In this document: positions 48,425 to 60,743 of the stretch, piece after piece | Numbering within the stretch: position 1 is the first letter of the stretch | Layout: the number at the start of each line of letters is the position of its first letter | Assembly (NCBI GenBank): GCA_951213105.1 | Contig: OX578135.1 | Location: 161,253,250-161,317,249, forward strand | Direction: 5' to 3' | DNA from: Amaurobius ferox | Lineage: Eukaryota; Arthropoda; Arachnida; Araneae; Amaurobiidae | DNA: 64,000 nt | Translations under genes and position numbers: made by a program | The notes under the pieces: generated by a model | Database searches by the model: none | Told to the model about the DNA's origin: nothing | Seen by the model: only the letters and a program-made list of their open reading frames with translations

Positions 48425-48850
48425 TTTTATAATTCGAATTCGAGTTTTCGGCGGAAGATCATGATTCAACCATCCCTGAACTCGAATCAAACGGTTTTGA
48501 GGGTTGATTGATTAGGTTTTATTGGCGCAAGATTCAAAGAGGATATGCTATGCCAAACAGATACGGTTTTGAGGGGAATGTCTGCGTATTTTTGTGTGTG
48601 TGTGCGCGACAATATCTTACGAATTAATAAAGAACTTTGAAAAAACAAAAAATGATAATATTATTGCAGTCCGTGAATACTAGAACTCTATTGATTTTAA
48701 AAACAGTCGAGTGTTAGGAAGTTCCCCCCCCCCCCCTCCCCCAAATTTTTGAATGGATTCTTGAAAAAAGAAATCATTAAAAAATAGGATAGTAAATAAT
48801 CGTTTTATACGTAATGCTTCATTAGAAATCGAATGATATATAAAACTAAA
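48425..48850 (-). repeat. 0.9-kb repeat family, partial inverted copy
   Basis: Begins with 'aattcgaattcgagttttcg' (48431-48450). Then come 'catccctgaactcgaatcaa', an interposed segment (48500-48565), '(t/g)gtgtgtgtg' and a C-run at 48725-48742, as in other family members. Confidence 0.7.
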
Positions 48851-50170
48851 ATAACTTCGTTAAAAGCAGTACACAAAACAAAAGAGCAGCAGTTTGAGTT
48901 ATCCGTAGCTTGATTATGTAAGCTTTTCAAAAGAATTTGTCAAAATAGAAAAATTGCTCAAACATTAAAAAAAAAAAGTTAAATACTGTCAAATAAGCTC
49001 AAACAATACAATTAAGCACACATATTAAAATAAACAAAGCAGTATACAGCTGCTTTGAAGACATGTTGGATCCTTTTCTTCAATGCAAGATACACCAACA
49101 AATTCGAAATCAAAACAACAAACACACACACATACATACGCTTTACTGCTTTTAACTTTCCTGATCAATGAAGATTCCTCTGCTGTTCCCCTTTTCCTGG
49201 TTTTGTTTGTACAAACTTGTATATATTAAATTGTAAATATGATAACTGATAACACTACTGTTAAATTGAAAACACTTTCATCTTTTATTATCAACCTCCC
49301 ATGTCATTTTGTATTTACTTCATCATCTATATCATGTTGTGCAATGCCTCATTATTATTATCCTTGATGTTTTTCTGAATGTTTCGTGTCCATATTTGTG
49401 TCTGTTTACAGTACCTGTCTTCGTTATGTCCGTATTTCTTGTCTGTAAAACTGTCTGTCTTACGAATTTATTCTTAAACTTTAAAAAACTGGATTTTTAA
49501 TAAACCTCCAGAGCGGTCGCTGTCCTTGGAAGTCGGCACCTGCTAGCTTCCTTTCCCGGTCGTCCAACCAGCTACTCAAATCCTCGGATGAGTCGGACGG
49601 CCTGGGTCTTCCACATTCCACACACATACATACACACACAAAACTGCTCCGTGAGGTAATGACAACAGAGAAAGATGGAATAGGAGATCAGACAAAACAA
49701 GGAAAATGCATCACGAAAAGGGATTAGGAATCAGGTAGGATGCAGGGGAGGGGGGGGGGGGGGGGTAGAGCCAGCCAGTGTAAGATGTTCAAAGTAACAC
49801 AGCCAGTACACAGATTTTGTGTTAATTCGAAAAGAGTTGAATCCAGTAATCGCTAATTGTAATAATCGCACCACATCGATTTTGAAGCGCTTTATTCGTT
49901 CGTAAAATATTGCGTCCATAGACTCACGGCGTCACATTGGTGCTTGCACATTCTAACAAACAAACACACACAGGAATCACCTCAAAACCGTTCCGTTAAA
50001 GTTCAGGAATGATTAAAATGTGCTTTTCCGTCAAAAACTGGAATTCGAATTTTCGATCCCGTCACAAAACTTTCCTCACAATACATTACAATATGTAGAG
50101 AAAGCAAACAGAATGTGTAGCGCAGTCGTGAATATTGCTTGGGGCAGTTGGGTGTTTCATTCGCTCTCAG
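48851..50170. other. Intergenic with SINE-like and repeat fragments
   Basis: No gene. At 49500-49612 a GC-richer stretch ends 'gagtcggacggcctgggtct', resembling the SINE-like tail at 22842. A G-run lies at 49748-49766. At 49950-50070 is another decayed end of the 0.9-kb family ('gaattcgaattttcgatccc'). Confidence 0.55.
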
Positions 50171-50175
50171 CCCCC

Positions 50176-50946
50176 GGTGAGCGTCAGTAAATTTTCTGCC
50201 CTATTTCTGCTTTGTAAACTTTCGCGGCACACATATTTCGCCGAAATTCTGCTCAAACAGTTGCGAAATATTTTCTGAAAGATAAAATGAAACGCTTAGA
50301 TTATATTAAAACTAAACTTAATGCCCCCAAAAACATAAAATATATTTTTTATTTTAATCCAAAATATTTTTGGTGCTGCCATCTGTTGTCGTAATTTAAT
50401 TCATACCGATTATTTTTATTTTTTAATGAACATTTTTAAATATCTATTCCTTCTAATACAGTGTTAAATACAACAGATCATATATAATAATGCCACAATC
50501 ACGGAAAGGTAATTTATCATTCTATAAATTTGATAAGGGATTTGAATGTACATCACTGAGGACTGCAGTTTTGTCTTCAAGTTCCTTTGTCTTCAAGTCC
50601 AAGTTCAATTACGTTTCCGTGATTATGGCATTATATATGATCTGTTGTTGTATTTAATAGCGTATTAGAAGGAATAGACATTTAAAAATGTTCATTAAAA
50701 AATAAAAATAGTCGGTATGAATTAAATTACGACAACAGATGGCAGCACCAAAAATATTTTAAATTAAAATAAAATATATATTCTATGTTTTATTGGGTAT
50801 TAAATTTAGTTTTAATATAATCTAAGCATAGCATTTTATCTATAAGAAAATATTTCGCAACTGTTTGAGCAGAATTTCGGCGAAATATGTGTGCCGCGAA
50901 AGTTAACAAAGCGCGGATAGGACAGAAAATTTACTGACGCTCACCC
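50176..50946. mobile_element. TTAA-type foldback transposon, copy B (771 bp)
   Basis: Nearly identical to 40297-41071 along its whole length, including both arms and the loop. The right end is CCC followed by TTAA (50947-50950). The left end lacks the first G and has no TTAA ('cagccccc' precedes it), so the left junction has been altered since insertion. Confidence 0.92.
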
Positions 50947-50984
50947 TTAAAACTTTCAAACTAATTTACGCGATTCAGTGAAAT

Positions 50985-51640
50985 TTGGCACGCACATGCC
51001 TTGGTGTATGAGAATCATGATGATCTCATGCCAAGTGTTGAAAGTGGTCGCTATTAGCACCAAGACATGCCCGCACACGCATCTCAATGCTACGGAAAGT
51101 ATCTCCATGCTACGGAAAGTATTCATTCACCAAAACCTCAAGAGAGAGAGTCACAGTTTCAATTTCCCATCGAATGTTTTCTTGCAGTTCCATAAGAGTC
51201 CGTAGCTTGGCTTATTGCGATATACTTTACACTCAGCATGCCCCGTAGGAAAAAATCTGTTGGGGTACGATCAGGCTACCTTGGTGGCCAAACCAAAGTT
51301 CCTTAGAAATGACACAATTTTCAAAGAAGGATACGATTCCAGTCATGCTGACATCGTTGGTGTGGTAGTTGACACCATCCTACTGAAAATAGCCAGTACG
51401 GATTTCTTCATCGTCCGGTTCAACTGGTCCACAAACTCGTGGAAAATTTCCATGTAGGGGCCGAGAGCGAGTGAAACACACAGTAGTATCTGTTGAATTA
51501 CATTTCGCTACAACTGCACTCCATACGAATTTTAATACTTTTAGTTCCACCAGTTCGTCTTTCGCCATTTTTCTATACAATCCATAGGCGTCTCTGTAAA
51601 AGAACCACGAGCAAGCCACCCCCGTAAGTTCTATTCACTC
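50985..51640 (-). pseudogene. Tc1/mariner-superfamily transposase (FQxDG...GHFQHL type), decayed
   Basis: Minus strand. The piece 51619-51380 ends in EEIRTGYFQ, then a stop where glutamine is expected, then DGVNYHTNDVSMTGIVSFFE and NCVISKELWF. After frameshifts come ELQENIRWEIETV, SIEMRVRACLGANSDHFQHL and a stop. This matches the widespread animal transposase ending FQQDGAxxHT...LxFFGDRxISRxLW...LKENIRREI...RRVxxCLxxxGGHFQHLL. The internal stop and shifts show it is dead. Terminal repeats were not identified. Its 3' side is interrupted by the TTAA foldback copy B. Confidence 0.8.
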
Positions 51641-51644
51641 ACTC

Positions 51645-52185
51645 CGTAATCTTTGAAATTGGGCAGGTTGTAGGTAAAGATGTTTCACATCGAATTGAAA
51701 TTAATTCATTATGAAATTATTTAGGGGGGGGGGGGGCAAACTTATAGACAGAAAATGAAAAATAATAGTTTTAATTAAAACTTTTTTTTTTAATTCTACT
51801 CACCATTAAATCCCGCATCTTCTAAACCGTCGATGTCCAGTCTCAGATGGAGGAACTTAGTGGACTGTGCATATTATCTTTGGTTAAACAGCTCATTATC
51901 GGATTTCTAATTATATACGCGATATAAAAAGAGGCATGCCAATCACGGTGGGTATTCTTTTAGAGTACAACAGATCGCAAAAAAAAAAAAAAAAAAAAAA
52001 AATTAGGCCGCTAACCTTGGGATCAGGAAATGAACGTTTCCTATCTGTCCATCCGGTGTACCCTGCCCATGCTTTTAGAACGAACTTTATCTTATTCGAG
52101 ACTTTTTCATCACAATATAGAAGACACCAAGAGAGGAATAGGTGATATCGAAGTTCGTAAAAGAAATAAACACTCATAGTAGGAC
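51645..52185. other. Intergenic, no clear gene
   Basis: A G-run (51724-51735), an A-run of about 23 (51979-52001) and a stretch 51840-52180 with somewhat higher GC but no recognisable protein. Confidence 0.45.
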
Positions 52186-52189
52186 TAAA

Positions 52190-52288
52190 ACCCGTGGATA
52201 TACAACTGTTTATTTTCTTAGCGAGCGCAGTGAGTAAGAGGCACAGCGGTTGGCGAAACGTAGCGAGCAGGGGGCAGATCCCCCTAGT
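52190..52288 (+). mobile_element. Helitron-like 3' end
   Basis: 'gcgagcgcagtgag' and 'gaaacgtagcgagc' phrases lead to a perfect GGGGGCAGATCCCCC stem-loop (52270-52284) directly followed by CTAG and T (52284-52288). Helitrons end in a short hairpin plus CTRR before a T. The hairpin here overlaps the CT, which is closer than usual, and no 5' end or Rep/helicase gene is seen. Confidence 0.35.
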
Positions 52289-52289
52289 T

Positions 52290-53400
52290 AAAAAATAATA
52301 ATAATCTGTAAACGAAAGTTCTTAAAATATTTATACTCATATCTCATAAATTTTGTATCTTAAAAGGTACTAGTGAGGCTTGCGGGCATTCTGTCCGTAA
52401 GTAATTTAAAAACCGGGTTTATTCATGGGATATCTTGCTATAATAAAAGACAACACTCGATCACTGTCTGTGTAGCCACAACCTAAAAGGACGCATTATT
52501 AATTTATTTACAACAATAGATATTATGAGTCCAATGCCCGGCTTCGTTTTCAGTATGTGATGTCATATACAACGTAAAGTTCCATAATTCTCCATTATTG
52601 TAAATAAGTTAAAAATGAGTCCAATAGCTAGTTTCGTTTTCAGTATCTGAGGGCACTCAACATAGAACTCTACTGCTCTTTATATATAGATAACATATAT
52701 ATCAGAGAGTTTTTCTACAATAAAACACATTTTTATGCGATAGAACAATGAATAAAGTTTTCTTGTCATGAGCTGAACCTGTTTAGTTTCAATATCCTTA
52801 GTTGAAAATGAATTATTATTGAAATTGTTCGATATCAATTTTTCACTACTCAAGAAAGTTTTCCAAAGAAAAAACGACGACAGTTATAAGACTCATGTCA
52901 TTGCAATGAAGCCCAGGTCCATGACTTTGGTGACAAATTCGACGAAATGCTCAGAGCTTGGCGAGTTTCGAATGAAAAGTCCAAATATCGAGAGTTGTAC
53001 AAGTCATCTCGATTTGTCTTGTATTTTAAATAGGACTTTTTGCTAAGGACTGACGAATAAACACCATTTGAGCAACCTAGAACGCGAATCAATATTTTTA
53101 AACGATACGTCTGGGTGTGCGAAATTTGGTAGTCAAGTACATCATGAGTTACCCTTGAGCTCGCTCATTAGATTTTGGTACAAATTGAAGAAATACAACT
53201 GACCCTTCTTTTTAAATAACGAAATAAAAAAGACTGGAATAAACGAATAAATATGCTTAAATATATTAAGTGAACACTCGTTTTATGCAAAATTTGATGA
53301 CCAAACAAATAAAACCATTCTATTAACGTTGAGTTGAGATAGACCGTTTTTGAGGCGACTTGGCGTCGTTTTAAAATCCCTCAAGTCACAAAATAAAAAT
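52290..53400. other. Intergenic with a diverged direct repeat
   Basis: 'gagtccaat(g/a)(c/g)c' followed by 'tcgttttcagtat(g/c)tga' occurs twice (52529 and 52617). No gene seen. Confidence 0.5.
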
Positions 53401-53407
53401 AAAAAAA

Positions 53408-54310
53408 TCTGATGTGGGCAGCACATGACTTTCTTTATATAATGCAATGAATTTACAACTTTTAGAGTAAAAAAAAAATAGATTATTTTTATAGTAGATA
53501 TTTATATTCTTTCCAAGATATTGAATTTTCGTCAATGAGTTGTCATTTTCATTGATTTAGCGTCATTTTTATCCATTTGGCGAGTTTTTCGTTAATTTCG
53601 CAACATTTAAAAAAGTCGCCAAGTTGGCGGAATTCTTCCAAATTCGTCGCCAAAATCTCGCCAAGCGTTATGGACGGAGAAATAAGTTATTCTTACAGCA
53701 GATAGATGACTATTGGCGTTCAAATACAAAAGTATTACTCAAAGTATATTTTTTCATGAATGGAACGAGCTAGATCCATGAGAATGATGTCACCAAATTT
53801 ATCGCATGATATTACATATGAAAAGTGAACATGTTTCTCAATAGGAAATATTTTTTTCTATTTTATATGACTTTTTGATAATTTTTTTGAAAAATGCGCA
53901 ATATCTCGACAACGGTTCATGTTAGCGTTCTAAAATTTATATCAATCGTTTTCTAATGAAAAATTACATAAGAAATGTCTATTTGAGTAACTTTATTAGC
54001 GGTTTTGATTTTTGACGATTTTTTTCAAAATTTCACTCGAAAATTTAGGGGGTGGGGGTTCTGAACGTTCGATTGCGTATACAAACAATAGGCTTCCAGT
54101 GTTTATGGATTGTGATTTTTGTACCAAATTTCATTCAAATTGCTTCATTCGTTAGTGAGATATCGTCTCCACAGGCTGACTGACACACACACATACACAG
54201 AGACATCACTTCAAAAAGGTTTGATTCGTGATCAGGGATGCTTGAAACGTGCTCTCCCGTCGAAAACTCGAATTCAAATTTTCGATCCCGTCACAATATT
54301 TTCCTTAAAC
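53408..54310 (+). repeat. 0.9-kb repeat family, near-complete copy
   Basis: Starts 'gatgtgggcagcacatgact'. The 20-bp periodic block (53530-53650), 'gaacgagctagatcca(t/c)gag' and 'ttaggggg(t)gggggttctga' follow. Next come 'aataggcttccagtgtttat', a (CA)n part and 'gattcgtgatcagggatgct'. It ends in an imperfect 26-bp palindrome (54260-54285) and 'gtcacaatattttcc'. No reading frame. Confidence 0.85.
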
Positions 54311-54484
54311 ATTATGTATATAAGGAAAGTAAAAATTAAATACAAATGGAAAGCTCGATGTAATACTAAGTATCCCTTTCATTTTCATGTGTTATTTTGT
54401 GAGATAAAATTCAAATTAATGTATATAAAGAAATAACAAAAAATAAATAGGTTTGTAAGGGATAGGCGGCCAACATAAGATTTT

Positions 54485-54870
54485 TCATGCTGTCAATAAT
54501 TGGGGGGGGGGGGGATGATCTAATTTTGATACTTTCCCTTTTTTTTTGCTCTCGATTTATCCACTTCCTGTGTCGAGAAAAACAATTATTCAGCAAAGTT
54601 TTCGCTCCGGGACATTCGTTACTGTCAGTTCAATCGATTTCGCTGTTTACTTTTACACCACTTGATTTTATGATATCTGACAACGTGCTCTTAACTCATT
54701 CGAAATTTGCTCTAATTTTGTTATCTTTACTTTCGCTACAATACATGGTAATGTATAAGGGAAAGTATTGGAATCGTGTCGAAAATCGCAACTCGAGATT
54801 TCAGCTGATCTACACGTTTTGGGACTCCTAGAATACGAAAAATCTAACTAGATTTCAGTACGATTTGGAA
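54485..54870. other. Intergenic with G-run and repeat-end fragment
   Basis: G-run at 54501-54513. 'gtataagggaaagtattgga' (54753-54772) is a decayed end of the 0.9-kb family. No gene seen. Confidence 0.5.
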
Positions 54871-54873
54871 AAA

Positions 54874-56156
54874 AAACAAGAAAGATCAATCATGCTTAAA
54901 GCATTGATTATGAAACACTTTCCAACTTCAATGCAATTTTATTTAAAAAAGTCGAAAATGCAATACATTCCTCGGTAATATTTTAAAACTTATCACAATA
55001 CTACATTGATTTATTATATTTGAAAACTTAAACCTTCATTGAAAAAAATGAACTTCATTCAAATGACGGCATTGAAATATAAATTGCCTGGTTTAAATAT
55101 CTAATAAAATGCAATACATTCCACGATAATATTTTTAAAACTATCATAATACTACGATAATTTATTATATTTGAAAACTTCATCGAAAACAACTGAAATA
55201 AATTCAAATGATGTCATAGAAAAAATAACACGCCTGGATCTCTCTATAAAAGCAGGATTTCATTCATCACAATACTATAATAATTTATTTTATTTAAAAA
55301 TTAAGACCATGGAGCTACAATTCATAAACTCTATGCTTAAAACTTCATCGAAAAAAATCGTCCTTCTGTTTATAAAATCAATTAATATTTCATTCATATC
55401 AGCCATACAGACTCCATGGGCTGAATTATTTTGTGTTAAAGAAATACAGTAATTCTAATACAACTCATTCTACATATTTTGCTGTTTACATTTTACATAG
55501 GTGAAAAATAGGCTTAGTTGTAGAAATAATCAAATTTGAATGAGAATTTAAACTCAAATATATTGTCATTGTGTTGTTTTAGTATGTAGATGCACAGAAT
55601 TTAAGCAAAAATAAAGTAGTTTTAGGACGAATACAACACTCAATATGAATTAAAAAGAACTTTAAAAAATCACAATTTTGAAACAAGATGGATGCCATAT
55701 ATCATTTTGAAGTGGGTCATGTGATCGTTTCATATCATGGTCACGTGATCGTTTCATATAAGATGTGTAATTATTATTTTAATTTTTATTCAAAAAACTA
55801 CTGAATACATTTCGCTGAATTTTTTTTTTATATATTTTATGGAACAATTTGACTATTACCTAAAATTTTCGAAACAATTTGTGAATTTTAAATCCGCTTA
55901 AAAAATGTTTGAAACATTAGGTCCCACAGGGCTCAATGTATTTCATTTTTTCAACCCGGATTCAATCCAAAACTAATTGGGTGATATTATTCATTTATAT
56001 TCTCATAGGTCCTACAGACCGTCTGAACAACATACTAAAATTTCATTTTGATTAAGTCATTTTTACGGCAGTTATCGTGCTAACGGACAGACAGACAGAC
56101 AGACAGAATGAACAAAGTCATAAACACTTTTCAACTTTGTTGTAAAGTGTTAAAAA
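54874..56156 (+). repeat. 1.3-kb interspersed repeat (family R1), copy 2
   Basis: Collinear with 34339-35642 from 'aacaagaaagatcaatcatg' to the GACA run and 'cttttcaactttgttgtaaa', with small deletions. No reading frame. Confidence 0.88.
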
Positions 56157-56159
56157 ACC

Positions 56160-57484
56160 CTACTTTTTTTGCGAAATAGCCCATAAAAATCATCAAAATC
56201 TAATATAAATGACTACGTATGCTCAAATGTATCAATTAAATGCTAGTTTTATACATAAGTTTGACGATGTAAAGGATAAGATCAACCCCATTACTCTAGG
56301 ACTAGCCGTTCTAGAGATATTTTAAGTTTTTTTGGTTTTTTTTTGGTATTTTTGCTAAGCGGTCTTTGAAAATACGTCCAGTTGTCAAATGAAAACGAAA
56401 ATAGAATTAAAAGTGCAAATTTAGTGCAATTTTAAATAATTACACGTGCTATTTTGTGCAATTAAACTGCCTTTAATCAATTATTAAAGAAATAAGGAAC
56501 GAATGAATTGAAGTCTGTCAGAAAAGTCATGTGCTGCCCACATCAAACTTTTCTTGGTATTGTATGAGTGACGGGATAGCAATAGCAGCTCTAAGTCTTT
56601 CTATCAAATGTTTTATGTACACCATATGCTGTGTTAGCACAATATTAAATACGAAAGTTCAATCATGCATAAAGCATTGTTTAAAAAACACTTTCCAACA
56701 GAAAATGTAATTTTATTTAAGAGTCTCTAAATTGTGATACATTCAGCGCTGATATTTTTTTTAAATATCATAGTAATTTACTATATTTGAAAACTTAAAA
56801 CTTCAAAAAAGACAATCAAAAAACACAATGCCAGTAACCATGGAGGTAAAAGTAAGGAGTTAATACTTCACATTAAGAAAACGCCAATATCGTGTAAGAC
56901 AATAATTTAGGTGGCGCTGGGATAAACTGCAGTGCATGAATTTATATGGCAAAAGACCTAAAATATTTTTTAAACTGTCAGTTTTGTAAAAATAAATAAT
57001 TAACGCAAAGAAAGTTAGAACTGAAACAATAACGAATATTTTTACTCATTCAAAATTATTTTACTTTTCAATTTATTTTTATCTCCATAGATTCTATACT
57101 CTATCCTACTACAATGAAAAAATACTGGTTAATTATACTCATAATTAGTTGACTCTTAATTTAAAACTAATCAAAAATACATATACTAAACACTACGTCT
57201 TTCTGTTGTATCATTTAGCAATAGCAGTCACTTTACTAGCACTAGCGACACCTACATATAATTCTCAAAACTTTATGGCATTTTTAAGCATTTCTTCCAT
57301 AGGAGTTTTATCTCCTTCTTTCCAACTTCATGCTAGTTACACTAAATGAACTTTATTCAAATAACGTCATTGTAATATAAATCGTCTGCCTCTATATGTA
57401 AAATTAATGAATATTTCATCAATTAAAATAAAAAATATTGTAATTGCGTTGGCTCAGAATTTAGATAAACAGATAATAGGTAAA
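56160..57484. other. Intergenic, no gene seen
   Basis: Contains an inverted 'tgtgctgcccacatca' terminus (about 56526) and a short R1-like fragment (56650-56800, 'aagcattgtttaaaaaacac'). Otherwise AT-rich. Confidence 0.5.
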
Positions 57485-57485
57485 A

Positions 57486-58250
57486 AATCTCATGTGGGCA
57501 GCACATGACTTTCCTTGTATAACGCAATGCATTTACTACTTTTACAGTAAAAAAAAAATAATTATTTTTATAGTAGATATTTATATTCTTTCCAAGATAT
57601 TGAATTTTCGTTAATGAGTCGTCATTTTCATTGATTTAGCGTCATTTTTATCCATATGGCGAGTTTTCGTTGTTTCATAACATTTAAAAAAGTCGCCAAG
57701 TTGGCGACATTCCACCAACATCGTCGTTAAAATCCCGCCAAGCGTTATAGACGGAGAAATAAGTTATTTTTACAGCAGATAAATGACTATTGGCGTTAAA
57801 ATACAAAAGTATTACTCAAAGTATCTTTTCCGTGAATGGAACGAGCTAGATCCACGAGAATGATGTCACCAAATTTATTGCATGATATTACATATGAAAA
57901 GTGAACATGTTGCTCAATAGGAAATATTTTTTTTAATTTTATATGACTTTTTGATAATTTGTTTGAAAAATGTGCAATATCTCGAGAACGGTTCATGTTA
58001 GCGTTCTAAAATTTATGTCAGTCGTTTTCTAATGAAAAATTACATAAGAAATATCTATTTGCGTAGGTTTATTTGAGGTTTTGATTTTTTGACGATTTTT
58101 TCAAAATTTCACTCAAAATTTAGGGGGGGGGGGGGTTCTGAACATTTGATTGCGTATAAAAACAATAGGCTTCCAGTATTCACAGATTGTGATTTTTGTA
58201 CCAAATTTCATTCGAATCGCTCCATAGAGATATATCGTCTTCATGAGATA
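57486..58250 (+). repeat. 0.9-kb repeat family, copy joined to R1
   Basis: Same order as 53408-54310, with a G-run at 58122-58134, but at about 58250 it passes directly into an inverted R1 fragment instead of its usual end. Confidence 0.85.
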
Positions 58251-58251
58251 T

Positions 58252-58900
58252 CGTCGGACCTATAGGAATATAAATGAAAAATATCACCCAATTAGTTTTG
58301 GATTGATCCCGGGTTGAAAAAATGAGATATACTGAAACCTGGGACCTAATTTTTCAAACATTTCTGGAAGCGAATTTAAAATTCACAAATTGCTTCGAAA
58401 GTTTTAGGAAATATTCAAATTATCCCTTAAAATATATAAAAGAAATTTCAGCAAAATACATTCAGTAGTTTTTTAAATAAAAATTAAAATAATAATTACA
58501 CCCTTTATATGGAGAGATCATGTGACCATTATATGAAGAGATCACGTGACCCACTTCAAAGTGAAATATGGCATCCATCTTGTCTCAAAATCGGAATTTT
58601 TAACGTTCTTTTTAATTCATATTTAGTGTTGTATTCGTCCTAAAACAGCTATTGTTTTTGCTTAAATTCTGTGCATCTACATACTGAAACAACGCGATTA
58701 CAATATATTTGAGTTTAAATGATCATCCAACCTTGATTATTTCTACAACGAAATCTAATTTTCACTTATGGAGAATGTAAACATCAAAAGATGTAGAATG
58801 AGTTGTAAAAAAATTGCTGCATTTCTTTAACGCAAAATTATTTAACTGATGGAGTCTGCAATATAGCTGATATGAATGAAATATCCATTGGTTTTACACA
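58252..58900 (-). repeat. R1 repeat, inverted partial copy
   Basis: Reads back through R1 from 'acctataggaatataaatga' to 'tcattggttttacaca'-like sequence near 58900. The GACA-rich end is missing. Confidence 0.75.
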
Positions 58901-58914
58901 GAGAAGAAGACAGG

Positions 58915-58966
58915 GCGCAGTAGCCCAGTGGTTAGCGCGCGGGAATTGCACTCGGTAAGCCCGGGT
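58915..58966 (+). mobile_element. tRNA-like SINE head, truncated
   Basis: 'cagggcgcagtagcccagtg' and 'gttagcgcgcggg' contain a perfect A-box TAGCCCAGTGG, and the sequence runs to GGTT of a B-box where it stops. At that point 'atctttgacttgatgactag', the arm of the Penelope-like 3' region, begins. It is therefore a SINE or tRNA cut by another insertion, or a chimera. Confidence 0.6.
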
Positions 58967-59128
58967 TATCTTTGACTTGATGACTAGTAACATGCATTTA
59001 ATTTTCCTCATGATGGTTGATTTTCTGTTTATTACTTCTTTTTAATTTGTAGGAACATTTTAAGTTAGTTAGTGTAATGAGTTACTACTTCTATTCTATC
59101 ATTGGATTTTCATTTTTAATATTACTAT
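58967..59128 (+). repeat. Penelope-like 3' region, left arm of the second pair
   Basis: Matches the inverse complement of 45562-45705 ('gactagtaacatgcatttaa', 'aattttcctcatgatggttg', 'ttctattctatcattggatt') and ends at a (TA)n tract. Confidence 0.85.
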
Positions 59129-59368
59129 ATATATATCAGAGTTGCCGGATTTTAGCCAGGTCAAAAAAAGCCGGCCGGCTTTTTTTGGTCTTAATCGCTT
59201 AAAAAAAGCCGGCTTTTATTAAGAAAAGGTGGTTTACAGCCAATTGACAGTAAATTTGCATTACTTTATCTTTGATGCACTCCTAAATGTTTATAAACTT
59301 CTATTAAATATTACCAAGTACACAAGATTTTACGACCACTAGAAAATTACTATGAAGGTAATATGTCT

Positions 59369-59371
<3 letters not shown>

Positions 59372-59436
<65 letters not shown>
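59372..59436. repeat. (TA)n microsatellite
   Basis: About 32 TA units inside the hAT-like element, abutting a Penelope-like 3' copy. Confidence 0.95.
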
Positions 59437-59439
<3 letters not shown>

Positions 59440-59900
59440 GTAGTTTGAAAATCCAATGAACGAAAAGTAAGAAGATGTAACACGATAAACCTAACTTTTT
59501 AAAACACCCACAGAATAAAATATATTACAGCAAATCATCAATCAAATGGATAAAAAATACAAAACACAAGCTATCAAGTTACAGTAAATCAACCAAATTA
59601 AAAGGTATGGAAACAAAAAAAGAAAAACTTAAACTAAATTCAACTATATAACTGGCTTACAAAACAAAAGTAAAAATCAACTAATCCTCAAGCAAATGGA
59701 AAAAAATAAATAAAATAAATATCGAATCAACAAGTCAATGAAAATTATATAATACAAAAGTATGGAATCGAAATAAGTATAACAAACGAAATCAAGCACA
59801 AACGCCTTACACGTGGACGAGGCTCTAAGCCTAAATCATGAATTGTTAACCTCTACAAAAATCTAATCATGTCCAAGTTTTTTGTAGAATATATACATTG
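59437..59900 (-). repeat. Penelope-like 3' region, diverged copy inside the hAT-like element
   Basis: Starts 'aaaatccaatgaacgaaaag' right after (TA)n, as do 45562 and 60750. The 'aagctatcaagttacag' and 'cttacacgtggac' phrases follow, matching the arm in order but diverged. Confidence 0.65.
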
Positions 59901-60706
59901 AGGAGAATGCATTAAATTAGACACCAAGATGGTGTTTTGAAAGTCTCTGTTACATAATGCATAGCTCTACATCACATATACTACACATTTTAAAGACTAT
60001 AATTAATTAAACAGACAAATCACCACACATCAAAAAGGAAAAAAGTAACTTTTACTTCAAAAAGGAAAAACATTTTTTTTACACACTGCTATTTACACAT
60101 TGCTAACAAGAGAGAGCAATCAAAAAAAGTTAAAAATTGTTCTCAAATTAAAACTTGTTAAAATAAATTTTTGAAAAGCTTAAATGATATTCAAAAGAGT
60201 TGTTCATGATTATGTTATTCCTAATACTGTTTTCAATAGTGATAGTGTTTTTTATTAAATGACTTTATGCATGATTTTAAATATTTATAAGTAAAAATAA
60301 GAATCTTACATATCAATAAAATCCTTAAAATTAGTTAACTAATAAGATATATTACTGAGCAACTGCTGTCCTAAAATAAAATATTTCATTATTTAAAGCA
60401 ATAACAGTTTTTAAAAAAATGTGTTCAAGGCCAATGTAAACCAAGTAAAGCAGTTGTATACCATTTTAGAATTTAGCTGGCTTTTTTGCACTAGAAGGTA
60501 TTCCAATATTAAGTTATTTATTAAATTATAACCCAATAAAATGCCTTTAAAATTAGTTAAAGAACACTTAAAACTGTGTAATTTAAAATTAAAATTCTTC
60601 ACGCTTTTTATTTATTTTTTTTAAAAAAGCCAATTTTGGCTAAAAAAAAGCCGATTAAAACCAGTAAAAGTCACCGGTGTAGCTTTTAGCCAGAATTTTT
60701 GCAACC

Positions 60707-60709
<3 letters not shown>

Positions 60710-60743
<34 letters not shown>

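Larger units (their letters stand above)
59137..60709. mobile_element. hAT-like DNA transposon, non-autonomous (1.57 kb)
   Basis: Left end CAGAGTTGCC (59137). The right end read inverted is CAGGGTTGCAAAAATTCTGG (60709 backwards). CAG(G/A)GTTGCC is a typical hAT terminus. Flanking 8 bp are ATATATAT on both sides, consistent with but uninformative for an 8-bp duplication because the target is (TA)n. Subterminal 'aaaaaagccggc' motifs pair roughly between the ends. Inside lie another (TA)n (59372-59436) and a further Penelope-like 3' copy (59437-59900). No transposase. Confidence 0.75.

Noticed and set aside
54119..54436. 105-codon plus-strand open frame
   Set aside because: Covers the end of the 0.9-kb repeat; other copies of the same repeat have stops in this frame.
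34339..56156. The two R1 copies as long terminal repeats of one giant element
   Set aside because: Same orientation and about 20 kb apart, but nothing between them is retroviral, further R1 pieces exist in the opposite orientation, and no target duplication is seen at the outer ends.
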